This document shows, piece by piece, positions 19,386 to 28,206 of a stretch of DNA of 52,794 bases (its first letter is position 1; each line of letters starts with the position of its first letter). Below the pieces are notes generated by a model. The model ran no database searches. It saw only the letters and a list, made by a program, of their open reading frames with translations, and had not been told where the DNA came from. Source of the DNA: Clostridiales bacterium. Lineage in GTDB: Bacteria; Bacillota; Clostridia; Lachnospirales; Lachnospiraceae. The stretch is taken from contig JAAYNM010000070.1 of the NCBI GenBank assembly GCA_012520815.1, forward strand, positions 1 to 52,794, read 5' to 3'. The translations under genes and the position numbers were made by a program.

Positions 19386-19685
19386 TTATAGACCTTCGAA
19401 AATTTCAATGTCTTTGCTGTCTTCTGTTAACTGAACGATAGCTTTCTTTGTCTTTGCTGTCTTTCCTGTAGTAGTACCACGTCTGCGGTTCTTACCATCA
19501 AGATTCATTGTGTTAACACTCTTAACTTTTGTTCCTTCGAACATTTTTTGAACAGCTTCTTTAACCTGAGATTTTGTAGCCTCTGTATGAACTAAGAAAG
19601 TATATTTCTTCATGCTCATTTCGTTCATGCTCTTTTCTGTAATAACAGGTTTGAGGATTACATCGTAGTATTTAATGTCTGCCAT
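19386..19685 (-). CDS. rplW: 50S ribosomal protein L23
   Basis: L23, 99 aa, the main docking site for trigger factor at the tunnel exit. [20 protein letters not shown] and the central [17 protein letters not shown] segment identify it. The ATG overlaps the rplD stop by one base (TAATG), with GAGGAGGTG inside rplD. Confidence 0.97.
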   Translation of the reverse strand: MADIKYYDVILKPVITEKSMNEMSMKKYTFLVHTEATKSQVKEAVQKMFEGTKVKSVNTMNLDGKNRRRGTTTGKTAKTKKAIVQLTEDSKDIEIFEGL

Positions 19686-20305
19686 TATGCGTACACCTCC
19701 TCGATTGTTGCTACAGCTGCTTTATCAATAACGATTGTATCATACTTTAAAATGTCGAATACATTGATTGTGTTTGTTAAAGCTGTTTTTACTGTAGGAA
19801 TGTTCTTTGCTGATAAAACAACGTTCTTATCATTTTCATTTAAAATAACAAGAGCTTTTGTTACCTTTAAGTTATCTAAAGCTTGAGCAAAGTTCTTTGT
19901 CTTAATACTATCCATTTTAAGTTCATCAATAACGATGAATTTGCTTTCCTGTACTCTTGAAGTTAAAGCAGATTTAAGAGCCAACTGTCTTTCTTTCTTA
20001 TTGAACTTGAATGAGTAATCTCTTGGCTTTGGAGCAAATACAACGCCACCGCCTGTCCATTGTGGTGATCTTGTGGATCCCTGTCTAGCATGGCCTGTAC
20101 CTTTCTGCTTCCAAGGCTTTCTTCCACCGCCACGAACTTCTGCACGAGTTTTTGCACTCTGTGTTCCCTGACGCTTATTTGCAAGCTGACTTACTACTGC
20201 CAAATGAACTAAATGTTCGTTAACTTCTACGCCAAAAACTGCGTCGTTAAGTTCCATTTCGCCAACCTGACTGCCTTCCATATTGTAAACAGATACTTTT
20301 GACAT
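19685..20305 (-). CDS. rplD: 50S ribosomal protein L4
   Basis: L4, 206 aa, with a long loop in the exit tunnel; in gamma-proteobacteria it represses the S10 operon. The loop region reads [20 protein letters not shown], fully conserved and without the changes linked to macrolide resistance. AAGGAGG lies upstream. Whether L4 controls this operon here is unknown, but the rpsJ leader is structured. Confidence 0.97.
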   Translation of the reverse strand: MSKVSVYNMEGSQVGEMELNDAVFGVEVNEHLVHLAVVSQLANKRQGTQSAKTRAEVRGGGRKPWKQKGTGHARQGSTRSPQWTGGGVVFAPKPRDYSFKFNKKERQLALKSALTSRVQESKFIVIDELKMDSIKTKNFAQALDNLKVTKALVILNENDKNVVLSAKNIPTVKTALTNTINVFDILKYDTIVIDKAAVATIEEVYA

Positions 20306-20332
20306 CTGATTGTTCCTCCTTCCTTACGAAAC

Positions 20333-20968
20333 CTATTTGCTGAATTTAACAGTTTCCTTAATTGTAACCATTGCTTTTTTTGGTCCAGGAACTGCACCTT
20401 TAACAAGGATTAAGTTATTTTCAGCATCGATTTTTACTATTTCGAGATTCTGTATTGTAATTCTTTTAGCGCCCATATGTCCTGGCATTCCCTTACCTTT
20501 GAATACCTTACCTGGACTAGAACATGCACCATTTGCACCCTGATGACGATGGAATTTAGAACCATGAGTCATAGGTCCTCTTGATTGACCAAATCTCTTA
20601 ATCGCGCCTTGGAAACCTTTTCCCTTTGCTACTGCTGTTGCGTCAATCTTGTCGCCAGCTGCAAAGATATCAGCTTTGATTTCATCTTTAACTGAGTATT
20701 CCTCTGCGTTTTCAAATTTGAATTCTCTTACATATCTCTTGTAAGATACTCCAGCTTTATCAAAATGTCCTTTTAATGGTTTGTTAACAAGCTTTTCTCT
20801 CTTGTCAGCAAAAGCTACCTGTACTGCGCTGTAACCATCATTATCAACTGTCTTAACCTGAGTTACGACACATGGTCCTGCTTGAAGTACAGTAACTGGT
20901 GTTAATGCACCATTTTCGTTGAAGATTTGAGTCATTCCGACTTTTGTTGCTAAAATAGCTTTCTTCAT
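20333..20968 (-). CDS. rplC: 50S ribosomal protein L3
   Basis: L3, 211 aa, an assembly initiator reaching to the peptidyl transferase centre. [20 protein letters not shown] and the loop [20 protein letters not shown] with [18 protein letters not shown] are diagnostic. AGGAGG precedes the ATG. It is separated from rpsJ by a 175-nt gap with a hairpin. Confidence 0.98.
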   Translation of the reverse strand: MKKAILATKVGMTQIFNENGALTPVTVLQAGPCVVTQVKTVDNDGYSAVQVAFADKREKLVNKPLKGHFDKAGVSYKRYVREFKFENAEEYSVKDEIKADIFAAGDKIDATAVAKGKGFQGAIKRFGQSRGPMTHGSKFHRHQGANGACSSPGKVFKGKGMPGHMGAKRITIQNLEIVKIDAENNLILVKGAVPGPKKAMVTIKETVKFSK

Positions 20969-20996
20969 TTCATTACCTCCTGTTTAATCTACAGCG

Positions 20997-21020
20997 GTTT
21001 TCACAGCTAACTGCGAAAAC
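20997..21020 (-). promoter_or_regulatory. Hairpin in the rpsJ-rplC gap
   Basis: GTTTTCGCAG and CTGTGAAAAC form a 10-bp stem with one G-U pair and a TTAG loop, about 30 nt before the rplC start. The T-rich side precedes the stem, so it is not a terminator for this strand. It is probably a translational or processing element. Confidence 0.5.
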
Positions 21021-21143
21021 ATCCTAGAACAGTCCAATATACGTGGAACACTATATCATACATATGTTGATTCCTTGGATGGAAGTGTTGCTTCTATATC
21101 TAAACCCTTCAGGATTATTTGCCTAAATTTGGTAGATGTAAAA

Positions 21144-21461
21144 CTATCTGTTTTTCATCTTGATATCGATATATACACCAGCTGGCATTTCTAATCTAGA
21201 TAATGCATCAACAGTCTTCTGTGATGGTGTGATGATATCGATAAGTCTCTTATGAGTTCTTTGTTCAAACTGTTCTCTAGAATCTTTGTACTTATGGACA
21301 GCTCTTAAGATAGTAACTACTTCCTTCTTAGTAGGAAGAGGTACTGGTCCGCTAACCTGTGCACCTGTCTTCTTAACAGTTTCGATGATTTTTCCAGCTG
21401 ACTGATCAATTAACTGATGATCGTAAGCTTTCAATGTGATTCTCATTACTTGACTTGCCAT
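21144..21461 (-). CDS. rpsJ: 30S ribosomal protein S10
   Basis: S10 (NusE), 105 aa, a head protein that also joins NusB in antitermination. [20 protein letters not shown] in essence (read [18 protein letters not shown]) and [20 protein letters not shown] are conserved. It is the first gene of the S10 operon; AGGAGG lies 11 nt from the ATG at 21461, and a long structured leader precedes it. Confidence 0.97.
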   Translation of the reverse strand: MASQVMRITLKAYDHQLIDQSAGKIIETVKKTGAQVSGPVPLPTKKEVVTILRAVHKYKDSREQFEQRTHKRLIDIITPSQKTVDALSRLEMPAGVYIDIKMKNR

Positions 21462-21499
21462 AAAAAAAGTCGCCTCCTTTTCGCACTTTTAACTAAGTA

Positions 21500-21604
21500 C
21501 GACAAGCGGTGACTGTACACTCTTCCGTGTGTGTCGCAAATATTGCTACATCAACACGTTGTTTCCGCAACCTGCGGACATATGGTTTGTACAGTGACTT
21601 GTCG
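21500..21604 (-). promoter_or_regulatory. Structured leader of the S10 operon
   Basis: An outer CGACAAG/CTTGTCG pairing (21500-21506 with 21598-21604) and an inner CTGTAC/GTACAG pairing (21513-21518 with 21589-21594) enclose a 6-bp TCCGCA/TGCGGA hairpin (21564-21578). This is a closed multi-helix domain of about 105 nt just upstream of the rpsJ ribosome site. It resembles an autogenous control leader by position and form; I do not recognise the exact family. Confidence 0.6.
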
Positions 21605-21698
21605 CCAGTTTCCTAACTTGACATTCGCTCCACGGAAAACCTGCTTTTATCAAGCAGCAACCTCTCGTTTCTACGCTATCAATGTCACAGCATTTAGT

Positions 21699-21727
21699 AG
21701 TTTACACTATACATCCTTTAATTGCAA
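21699..21727 (-). promoter_or_regulatory. Candidate promoter of the S10 operon
   Basis: Minus strand TTGCAA (21722-21727), 17 bp, TAAACT (21699-21704). Both boxes match four of six consensus bases. It would give a leader of about 230 nt before rpsJ that includes the structured domain. Confidence 0.45.
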
Positions 21728-22203
21728 GCACTTTTTTAACTTTTCTAAGTTTTATTTATTATTATTTTTCGACCTATTTCTTTATCCTATTTCTTCTTAA
21801 TCTTATTTTTTTATCTTATTCATTTATCTTTTTATCATTTTACTTATTTTATTCTTTCATCTTATTTGTTTCATTTTTAATCCTGTTTCTTCTATTATAT
21901 AATAGAAGAAATAATTGAATACATATTTATCACTTGTAAATACGGCAAACTATACGCATATATAACCAACCTCACATTAACTGAATTGCCTATAAATCAA
22001 GGTTAAATCCCAGTTTAAAAATATAGTACACAAGTACTATTAATCAAACGACATATTGGGGTAATTTTTTCCTTAATATTTATATAAAACTCTTTATTTT
22101 TCATGTTAAATATTATATAATCAATTTAACATATTGACCAGAGAGAACATAGCGGTCGTCGTTTTTCTATAACGACAGTCTTTATACGATAGGAGATTTT
22201 ATT
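21728..22203. other. AT-rich divergent gap between rpsJ and the lipoprotein gene
   Basis: No gene is supported in this stretch. It contains a T-rich degenerate 13-bp tandem pattern (about 21784-21875, units like ATCTTATTCATTT) and a perfect 26-bp palindrome at 21886-21911. A TCGT/ACGA inverted repeat lies in the presumed leader of the plus-strand gene near 22155-22180, and a TATAAT without a convincing -35 box lies near 22115. Confidence 0.6.
21886..21911. repeat. Perfect 26-bp palindrome
   Basis: TTTCTTCTATTAT at 21886-21898 is followed directly by its exact reverse complement (21899-21911). No T-tail follows on either strand. It may be a protein-binding site or a transcript-end hairpin between the divergent transcription units. 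Confidence 0.7.
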
Positions 22204-22773
22204 ATGAGAATGAGAGTGAAAAAAATTGTTACCCTATTAATGGTGTGCTCTTTGCTAGCATCTACTTTTTTACTAACTGGTTGTGCTTCTGGTGGCGAGG
22301 CCGTAGCCTCAAGCGTTAGAACAAAGCTTATTTTAGCCCTCAACAACTTGGATTACGATGCTTACTATAATTTAGCATACCCTGCACTTAGAGAAGATAT
22401 CACAAAAGAAAAGGACGAGTTAGGCTTATCAGACAAAGATTATATGCAGCACATAAGGGATGAATTATACCCTTTCGATTATGACACTATGATTTCCGAA
22501 TCCTCCCTCAAATTTACAGGTAATACAACCTATGATGCTGAGCAACTAAAATGGATTAATGATGAGTTTATCTACTATGATGATTACGTTACTATTGATT
22601 CTGCTAAAAACGTTGATTTCTTAATTAGGGATTACAAATACACTGATGAAACAGCTCCCGCTCTTTATAGAGCAGATTTGGTAATTGTAAGCGCAGATAG
22701 CAATTATTACTTTGTATATTTTTCCATCTCGGATACACCTTATGAAGAAGATGCAACTACCCCTGCAGAATAA
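22204..22773 (+). CDS. Lipoprotein with repeated extracellular domain
   Basis: A 189-aa predicted lipoprotein. The signal peptide (about residues 1-26) ends in the lipobox LLTG-C27. The mature part carries LDYDAYYNLAYPALRED and ends with a strand-rich segment (ADSNYYFVYFSIS). The same pattern, acidic-aromatic followed by a Pro-containing helix, occurs in the two zinc-ribbon proteins nearby, so the three probably share one domain. Function is unknown; it is anchored outside the membrane. GGAG lies 8 nt before the ATG. Confidence 0.8.
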   Translation: MRMRVKKIVTLLMVCSLLASTFLLTGCASGGEAVASSVRTKLILALNNLDYDAYYNLAYPALREDITKEKDELGLSDKDYMQHIRDELYPFDYDTMISESSLKFTGNTTYDAEQLKWINDEFIYYDDYVTIDSAKNVDFLIRDYKYTDETAPALYRADLVIVSADSNYYFVYFSISDTPYEEDATTPAE

Positions 22774-22804
22774 CTACATATTTTTAATTTAAGTACAAAA
22801 ATAA

Positions 22805-22850
22805 GCCCGCTAGCAACATAGTTTTCCAAAATGCTAGCGGGTTCTTTTTA
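22805..22850 (+). terminator. Bidirectional terminator between convergent genes
   Basis: CCCGCTAGCA (22806-22815) and TGCTAGCGGG (22832-22841) form a 10-bp stem. TTCTTTTTA follows on the plus strand, and a T-rich run (TTATTTTTG) follows on the minus strand, so it can end both the lipoprotein gene and the methyltransferase gene. Confidence 0.9.
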
Positions 22851-22906
22851 TTTTCATAACAACACACCGTTTATTACTTTTTATAGATTTTATATTTTTA
22901 CAATTT

Positions 22907-23773
22907 TTATTCCTTTGATTCCCATCTTCCAGAAGCCCCACAAGGTAAAACTAGTCCATTAGAAGAAACAGGAAGTCCAACTTCCTCTGCCCTTACCATT
23001 CCACCCTGTTTTGATACAACTTCTGTCGATAACATATAACTTAGCACCGCTGGTGCAAGTCCGGTTGTATAGGAATTTATCAAGAAAAATAATGGATCAT
23101 CACTCAGAATCTGTGTACACAGCTTAACGAATCCATGTATTGAGTCTTCAATCTTCCATATTTCTCCTTTTGGACCTCTTCCATAAGAAGGTGGATCCAT
23201 AATAATACCATCGTATTTGTTACCACGACGTATTTCTCTCTCTACAAATTTCACACAATCATCCACTAACCATCTAACTGATGCCTCTTCTAGCCCAGAT
23301 GATTTAGCGTTTTCTTTCGCCCATGCCACCATCCCCTTAGATGCATCTACGTGAGTTACTTGTGCCCCTGCAGCCGCCGCCGCAAGTGTAGCTCCTCCTG
23401 TATACGCAAAAAGGTTTAGTACCTTTACTGGTCTATTGGCTTTCTTGATTTTTTCAGAAAACCAATCCCAATTGACTGCCTGCTCAGGAAATAAACCTGT
23501 ATGCTTAAAGCTAAATGGTTTCAAATTAAATGTTAGTTCTTTATAACTAATTGTCCACTGTTTCGGTAAGTCAAAAAACTCCCATTCACCTCCACCCTTA
23601 GCAGAGCGGTGATAATGGGCATTCATCTTATTCCATTTTTTATTTACCTTTGGAGTATCCCATATAACTTGAGGATCGGGGCGAACTAATGTATAGTCGC
23701 CCCATCTTTCAAGTTTTTCTCCAAGTGAACAATCTATGACTTCATAGTCTTTCCAATTGTTCGCTATCCACAT
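22907..23773 (-). CDS. SAM-dependent methyltransferase (RlmI/RlmK-like)
   Basis: A 288-aa class I methyltransferase. The SAM-binding motif is LNLFAYTGGATLAAAAAGA (about residues 140-158), followed by an acidic HVDASKGMV loop and the catalytic-type MDPPSYGRGPKGEIW motif. The layout matches the rRNA cytosine/guanine methyltransferase group, but there is no N-terminal PUA domain as in RlmI, so the substrate is unproven. I start at the ATG at 23773, after AAAGGGG; the longer frame would overlap the next gene. Confidence 0.85.
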   Translation of the reverse strand: MWIANNWKDYEVIDCSLGEKLERWGDYTLVRPDPQVIWDTPKVNKKWNKMNAHYHRSAKGGGEWEFFDLPKQWTISYKELTFNLKPFSFKHTGLFPEQAVNWDWFSEKIKKANRPVKVLNLFAYTGGATLAAAAAGAQVTHVDASKGMVAWAKENAKSSGLEEASVRWLVDDCVKFVEREIRRGNKYDGIIMDPPSYGRGPKGEIWKIEDSIHGFVKLCTQILSDDPLFFLINSYTTGLAPAVLSYMLSTEVVSKQGGMVRAEEVGLPVSSNGLVLPCGASGRWESKE

Positions 23774-23793
23774 CTTTTTTCCCCTTTGATGAT

Positions 23794-24636
23794 TTATTTT
23801 ACATAACCATAAGTAGTTACTTTCATAGAGAAGATATACCAATCTCCATCAGCCTTTACTAATTTTACGTCATACTCATAATCGTGCTTATCATCGTCCA
23901 CTTTTATTGTGACAACTCCATCCGCAGTAACCATCTTCTCGATTTCGATGTATGAATCATATTCTTCTTTTAATGCTTTATTAGCACTCTTAATTGTACT
24001 TGCGCTTACGTTGTCTATATTATCAATTGTTGGATTGCTAAATTTTACTTTTGCATCCTTATCATCTGCAGGGCTAGATTTATAGGCAAAACGCTCCATG
24101 AATTCTTCTTCGTCATATAATTCGTCATCATAAACTTCTTCCATCATTGCTGGATATATAATATCTTTAAGTGCATCAAAATCTTTGTCATTTAATGCTT
24201 CAAAGTATGCTTCAACTGCTTCCTGTGGTGATGATGCTCCACTGCCGCCACATGCAAATAGGCAAATTACTATTACAATAATTGCTACAAGTAATGCTGC
24301 TCCCCCAGAAATCAATCCAATTAGCAAACCTTTTCCACCGCTCTTAGCAGCCTTTGGTTGCATTGTTCCCCACTGTGTCTGTTGTGGTTGTGTCTGATAC
24401 TGTGGTTGTTGTGTCTGTACTGGTGCTGCTGATGGGATTGTTGCAAATGCATCTACTGGTGGCTGGTTATTTACTACAGGCTGTGCCTGCGCAAAAGGAT
24501 CTGCCGGTATCTGCTGTTGTTCTACAACTGATTGTTGTGTCTGTACTGGTGTTTCCTCCACCTGTACTGGTGCTCCACAAGCGCCACAGAACTTCGCGTT
24601 CTCTTTTAATTGTGCTCCACATTTCTTACAAAACAT
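23794..24636 (-). CDS. Zinc-ribbon membrane protein with extracellular domain
   Basis: A 280-aa protein. An N-terminal zinc ribbon has Cys pairs C3-C6 and C17-C20, followed by a Gln/Pro-rich linker (30-95), one membrane helix (about 103-128) and an extracellular part. That part starts PQEAVEAYFEALNDKDFDAL, then IIYPAMMEE, and ends in strands with GDWYIFSMKV, matching the neighbouring lipoprotein and zinc-ribbon protein. The ribbon should face the cytoplasm. Function unknown. GGAGG lies before the ATG. Confidence 0.85.
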   Translation of the reverse strand: MFCKKCGAQLKENAKFCGACGAPVQVEETPVQTQQSVVEQQQIPADPFAQAQPVVNNQPPVDAFATIPSAAPVQTQQPQYQTQPQQTQWGTMQPKAAKSGGKGLLIGLISGGAALLVAIIVIVICLFACGGSGASSPQEAVEAYFEALNDKDFDALKDIIYPAMMEEVYDDELYDEEEFMERFAYKSSPADDKDAKVKFSNPTIDNIDNVSASTIKSANKALKEEYDSYIEIEKMVTADGVVTIKVDDDKHDYEYDVKLVKADGDWYIFSMKVTTYGYVK

Positions 24637-24670
24637 GTTTACTTCCTCCGTTCATTTATTTGAAATTTTA

Positions 24671-26254
24671 TTAGTTTATTGGATAATCAACTGTAAATGC
24701 TGCTAAATACCATTTTCCGTTAACCTTTGCCACATCAATTTCAAATCCAACTACAACATCTGTTGTTCCATCATTGTAGTGTATTGTTCCTGATGCTAAT
24801 TTTCCTTCCTCGCATGGAGTACCGTTAAATACAGCAATAGCATCATTATATTCTTCAAGGTCTGATAATGAATAATTTTCTAGATCATATACAACACCCT
24901 TATATTTTACTATAGCAAGAATATCACATTCAGCAAGAATATCTTCTATTTCTTCATCTTCATCATCATAATACCCATACTCAGCATAAAGATAATCATA
25001 TAACGCCATAACTGTAGGGTGTGTACATTTTCTAATTGTCTCTGTGTCAAATTCAAGATATGACTTTACTGCTGCCTTAACTAAATCATCTGGTGTATCA
25101 TATCCAGTGTTTACTAAATCTTCATATGTAGATAAGTCGACTGATTCTGCTGGAATTGTTGGTGATTCTGCTGAAGTTGTTAGTTCTTCTTCATCACCCC
25201 AATACTGTGCGAATTCATCAGTTCCATTACCTGTAAATGTATATGGATAATTATTATATGTACCCTCGAAAATAGAAATGTTTTCGATATACCATTTTCC
25301 GCCATAATAAGCAATTTCAATAATATACTCGAATGTAGCTGTTCTATCTTTGCTTTTAAGAGTAAGTTCTCCGCCAACATTGAATATAGCCTCAACTATA
25401 TTACCTGTTAAATCATATCTTTCATTGATATAATCAACGAATGATTCTCCTTGATCATAAAAAATTCCATCTGTTGTAAACTCGGCACCTGTAATAAGTC
25501 CAAATGTGTTATCAATTTCATTGGCATACACCAATGCATCTTCTATATCATATGACTCATATTCTTCAAAATACTTTTCATACACGGCTGGTAACATTAC
25601 TTTTTCAAAGTAAGAATAGTCCAACTCCGTGGAAGCCTTAAAATAATTCTTAAATAATTCTTCAGCGTTTCTCTTTACTTCATCTTCAGAAAACTCTAAA
25701 GTTTCAGGTGTTGTTAGTTCTTCTGGCGCTGTTGTTGTTTCTTCTGTTGTACTATCTGGTTTCTTTGTCTTATCTTCTTTACCATCTTTATCATTGTCTT
25801 TACATGCAAATAATACAATAATAAGTACAATAACAACTAATAATAATGAACCACCAACTACTGCAAGAATAAGTGGTGTTTTACTTTTCTTTTTATCACC
25901 TTGCATTAATGGACCCCACTCGCCTTGAGTTGGTGCACCATCTACTTGCTGTATAGGTTGAACTGGCGCATACGGATCCGCTGGCTGTACTGGTGCGTAT
26001 GGATCTGCTGGTTGTACTGGCTGTACTGGTGCATATGAATCTGCTGGTTGTACTGGCTGTGCTGATGCATATGGATCTGCTGCCTGCTCTGGCTGTACTG
26101 GCGCAGATGGATCTGCTGCCTGTACTGTCTGTACTGGCTCTTCTGCTACTGGCTGTACTGGTGTACTTTGATCAACTGGTTCCTGAGCCGCCCCACAAAA
26201 TGTACAAAACTTTGAACCCTCTTCTACTTGATTTCCACAATTACTACAAAACAT
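24671..26254 (-). CDS. Zinc-ribbon membrane protein with two extracellular domains
   Basis: A 527-aa protein with a zinc ribbon (C3, C6, C17, C20) and a repeat-rich linker of ADPYAPVQPVQP-type units (about 48-103). One membrane helix (about 127-150) and a Thr/Glu-rich spacer come next. Two copies of an extracellular domain follow: copy one begins near LDYSYFEKVMLPAVYEK, copy two near DTETIRKCTHPTVMALYD. Each ends in a GKWY-type strand (GGKWYIENIS; NGKWYLAAFT). It lies 34 nt upstream of its shorter paralogue, probably in one operon. Function unknown. Confidence 0.85.
   Translation of the reverse strand: MFCSNCGNQVEEGSKFCTFCGAAQEPVDQSTPVQPVAEEPVQTVQAADPSAPVQPEQAADPYASAQPVQPADSYAPVQPVQPADPYAPVQPADPYAPVQPIQQVDGAPTQGEWGPLMQGDKKKSKTPLILAVVGGSLLLVVIVLIIVLFACKDNDKDGKEDKTKKPDSTTEETTTAPEELTTPETLEFSEDEVKRNAEELFKNYFKASTELDYSYFEKVMLPAVYEKYFEEYESYDIEDALVYANEIDNTFGLITGAEFTTDGIFYDQGESFVDYINERYDLTGNIVEAIFNVGGELTLKSKDRTATFEYIIEIAYYGGKWYIENISIFEGTYNNYPYTFTGNGTDEFAQYWGDEEELTTSAESPTIPAESVDLSTYEDLVNTGYDTPDDLVKAAVKSYLEFDTETIRKCTHPTVMALYDYLYAEYGYYDDEDEEIEDILAECDILAIVKYKGVVYDLENYSLSDLEEYNDAIAVFNGTPCEEGKLASGTIHYNDGTTDVVVGFEIDVAKVNGKWYLAAFTVDYPIN
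25946..26113 (-). repeat. In-gene Ala-Asp-Pro-Tyr / Val-Gln-Pro repeats
   Basis: Tandem 27-39 bp units encode ADPYAPVQPVQP-like residues (about 48-103 of the zinc-ribbon protein). The near-identical DNA copies suggest length variation by slippage. The encoded stretch is probably an extended linker on the cytoplasmic side of the membrane helix. Confidence 0.8.
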
Positions 26255-26725
26255 TTTTTTCCTCCATGTTTCCTTTGTTATTAGTCATTCCACTTCAGTA
26301 AATTGGAAATTTGTCAAATTTCTTTAACATCTATATACCCAGAAATTTCTTTCTGAAAATATCTTTTGTTTATATATGCTTATGCATATACTTTGCATTT
26401 TTTTGGATTTTTTATTATTCCTGATTATTATAACACCATTAAATAGCAAAAAATACCCACTTTAGGTACTCCTTTTTTGGATTTTTTCACTATTTTAGTC
26501 TGAAACTGTTATCTCATCCTATGACTATAATATACTCTTCTTTCTTATATATTTAGTTTTTTAACAAAATATACTTATTATCGATGTATTCCATAAGTAC
26601 CTTTAAACGCACAAGTTAATATATATGTAAATTTATACAAGAATAGACATGGTCACTTTAAATAATACATTTTATGCAAATAATTGTCAATGATATTAAA
26701 ATATTTATATCTATATATGTATTCA
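26255..26725. other. AT-rich divergent gap upstream of asnS
   Basis: No gene is supported here. It separates the zinc-ribbon operon (minus) from asnS (plus). Visible items are an inverted repeat TATATGC-TTAT-GCATATA (26373-26390) and a direct repeat of TTTTTTGGATTTTTT (about 26399 and 26467). No T-box (AGGGTGG...ACCGCG) or known riboswitch core was found. Confidence 0.6.
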
Positions 26726-26754
26726 TTGAATTTGTAGCTGTTTTTTGGTAAAAT
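26726..26754 (+). promoter_or_regulatory. Promoter of asnS-asnA
   Basis: TTGAAT (26726-26731), 17-bp spacer, TAAAAT (26749-26754). Transcription should start near 26761, giving a short leader of about 40 nt before the asnS start at 26801. Confidence 0.7.
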
Positions 26755-26800
26755 GAAAGATAGGCATTTAATATGTAGAATGCAGGAGGGAAAATTCAAA

Positions 26801-28192
26801 ATGGAACTTATTAATATTAGAGACCTGTTCAGAGAACAGGACAAGTACATCGGCAAGGAGATCGCTGTTGGTGGATGGCTTAGAAGCAATCGTAATTCAA
26901 AGACTTTTGGATTTATGGTAGTCAATGATGGTACTTTCTTTGAACCACTACAAATTGTCTACAGCGATTCATTAATTAACTTCGATACTATTTCAAGGCT
27001 CGGTGTTGGTGCTGCTGTTATTGTAAAAGGTACTCTCACAGCAACTCCAGAGGCAAAGCAGCCTTTTGAAATTCAGGCTGGTGAAGTATACATTGAAGGA
27101 GAATCTGATTCTGATTATCCACTTCAAAAGAAGAGACATTCTTTTGAATACCTCAGAACCATCTCACACCTTCGTCCACGAACAAACACATTTCAAGCAG
27201 TATTCAGAGTTCGTTCTCTGATAGCCTACGCTATACACAAATTCTTTCAGGAAAGAAATTTTGTATACGTTCATACCCCACTTATCACAGCAAGTGATTG
27301 TGAAGGTGCCGGAGAGATGTTCCAGGTTACAACACTCGATATGAATAATATTCCGATGACAGAAGATAACAAAATCGACTATAGCAAAGATTTCTTTAAC
27401 AAACCTACCAACTTAACTGTTAGTGGTCAGCTCAATGGCGAAACCTATGCTATGGCATTTAAGAACATCTACACTTTTGGCCCAACCTTTAGAGCTGAAA
27501 ATTCAAACACAACAAGACATGCTGCTGAGTTTTGGATGATAGAGCCAGAGATTGCATTTGCTGATTTAAAAGATGATATGATTTTAGCTGAAAGTATGAT
27601 TAAGTACATTATCAACTATTGTCTTGAAAATGCACCCGAAGAAATGAAATTTTTCAATGATTTTGTTGACAAGGGACTCATCCAACGACTTAAAGGAGTT
27701 GCTAACTCTCAATTTGGTCATGTAACATATACAGAGGCCATAAAAATATTAGAAGAAAATAATGAAAAATTCGATTATAAAGTGTTCTGGGGATGTGACT
27801 TACAGACGGAACATGAGCGTTTCCTTACAGAAGAAGTATACAAACGTCCTTTATTTGTTACAGATTATCCAAAAGAAATCAAAGCCTTCTATATGAAACT
27901 TAACGAAGATGGCAAGACTGTTGCTGCTATGGACTGTCTTGTTCCTGGTATAGGCGAGATTATCGGTGGAAGCCAAAGAGAAGATAACTATGATGTTCTT
28001 GTGTCTAGAATGAAGGAATGCAATTTGAATCCAGAGGATTATGATTTCTACCTCGATCTAAGGAAATATGGCAGTGCTAGACATGCTGGCTTTGGACTCG
28101 GTTTCGAGAGATGCGTTATGTACATTACTGGAATGAGCAATATCAGAGACGTTATTCCATTTCCAAGAACTGTTAACAACTGTGATTTATAA
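26801..28192 (+). CDS. asnS: Asparagine-tRNA ligase
   Basis: AsnRS, 463 aa, charges tRNA-Asn with asparagine in the cytoplasm. It has an N-terminal OB-fold anticodon domain (about 12-105) and a class II core with [40 protein letters not shown] (motif 2) and [20 protein letters not shown] (motif 3). I start at ATG 26801 ([10 protein letters not shown]), after AGGAGG; an upstream in-frame ATG has no such site. It is followed after 14 nt by asnA, so asparagine synthesis and its use on tRNA are coupled. Confidence 0.96.
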   Translation: MELINIRDLFREQDKYIGKEIAVGGWLRSNRNSKTFGFMVVNDGTFFEPLQIVYSDSLINFDTISRLGVGAAVIVKGTLTATPEAKQPFEIQAGEVYIEGESDSDYPLQKKRHSFEYLRTISHLRPRTNTFQAVFRVRSLIAYAIHKFFQERNFVYVHTPLITASDCEGAGEMFQVTTLDMNNIPMTEDNKIDYSKDFFNKPTNLTVSGQLNGETYAMAFKNIYTFGPTFRAENSNTTRHAAEFWMIEPEIAFADLKDDMILAESMIKYIINYCLENAPEEMKFFNDFVDKGLIQRLKGVANSQFGHVTYTEAIKILEENNEKFDYKVFWGCDLQTEHERFLTEEVYKRPLFVTDYPKEIKAFYMKLNEDGKTVAAMDCLVPGIGEIIGGSQREDNYDVLVSRMKECNLNPEDYDFYLDLRKYGSARHAGFGLGFERCVMYITGMSNIRDVIPFPRTVNNCDL

Positions 28193-28206
28193 TTTATGGA
28201 GGCATT

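Noticed and set aside
21682-21918. Plus-strand frame of 78 codons, Phe/Leu/Ser-rich
   Set aside because: It arises from the T-rich repeat DNA, has no ribosome site and overlaps the rpsJ promoter and leader.
22907-23842. Longer methyltransferase start at 23842
   Set aside because: It would overlap the zinc-ribbon gene; the ATG at 23773 has AAAGGGG at proper spacing and begins the conserved part.
26255-26800. Possible asparagine T-box upstream of asnS
   Set aside because: No T-box core (AGGGTGG...ACC), no specifier loop and no terminator; the predicted leader is only about 40 nt.
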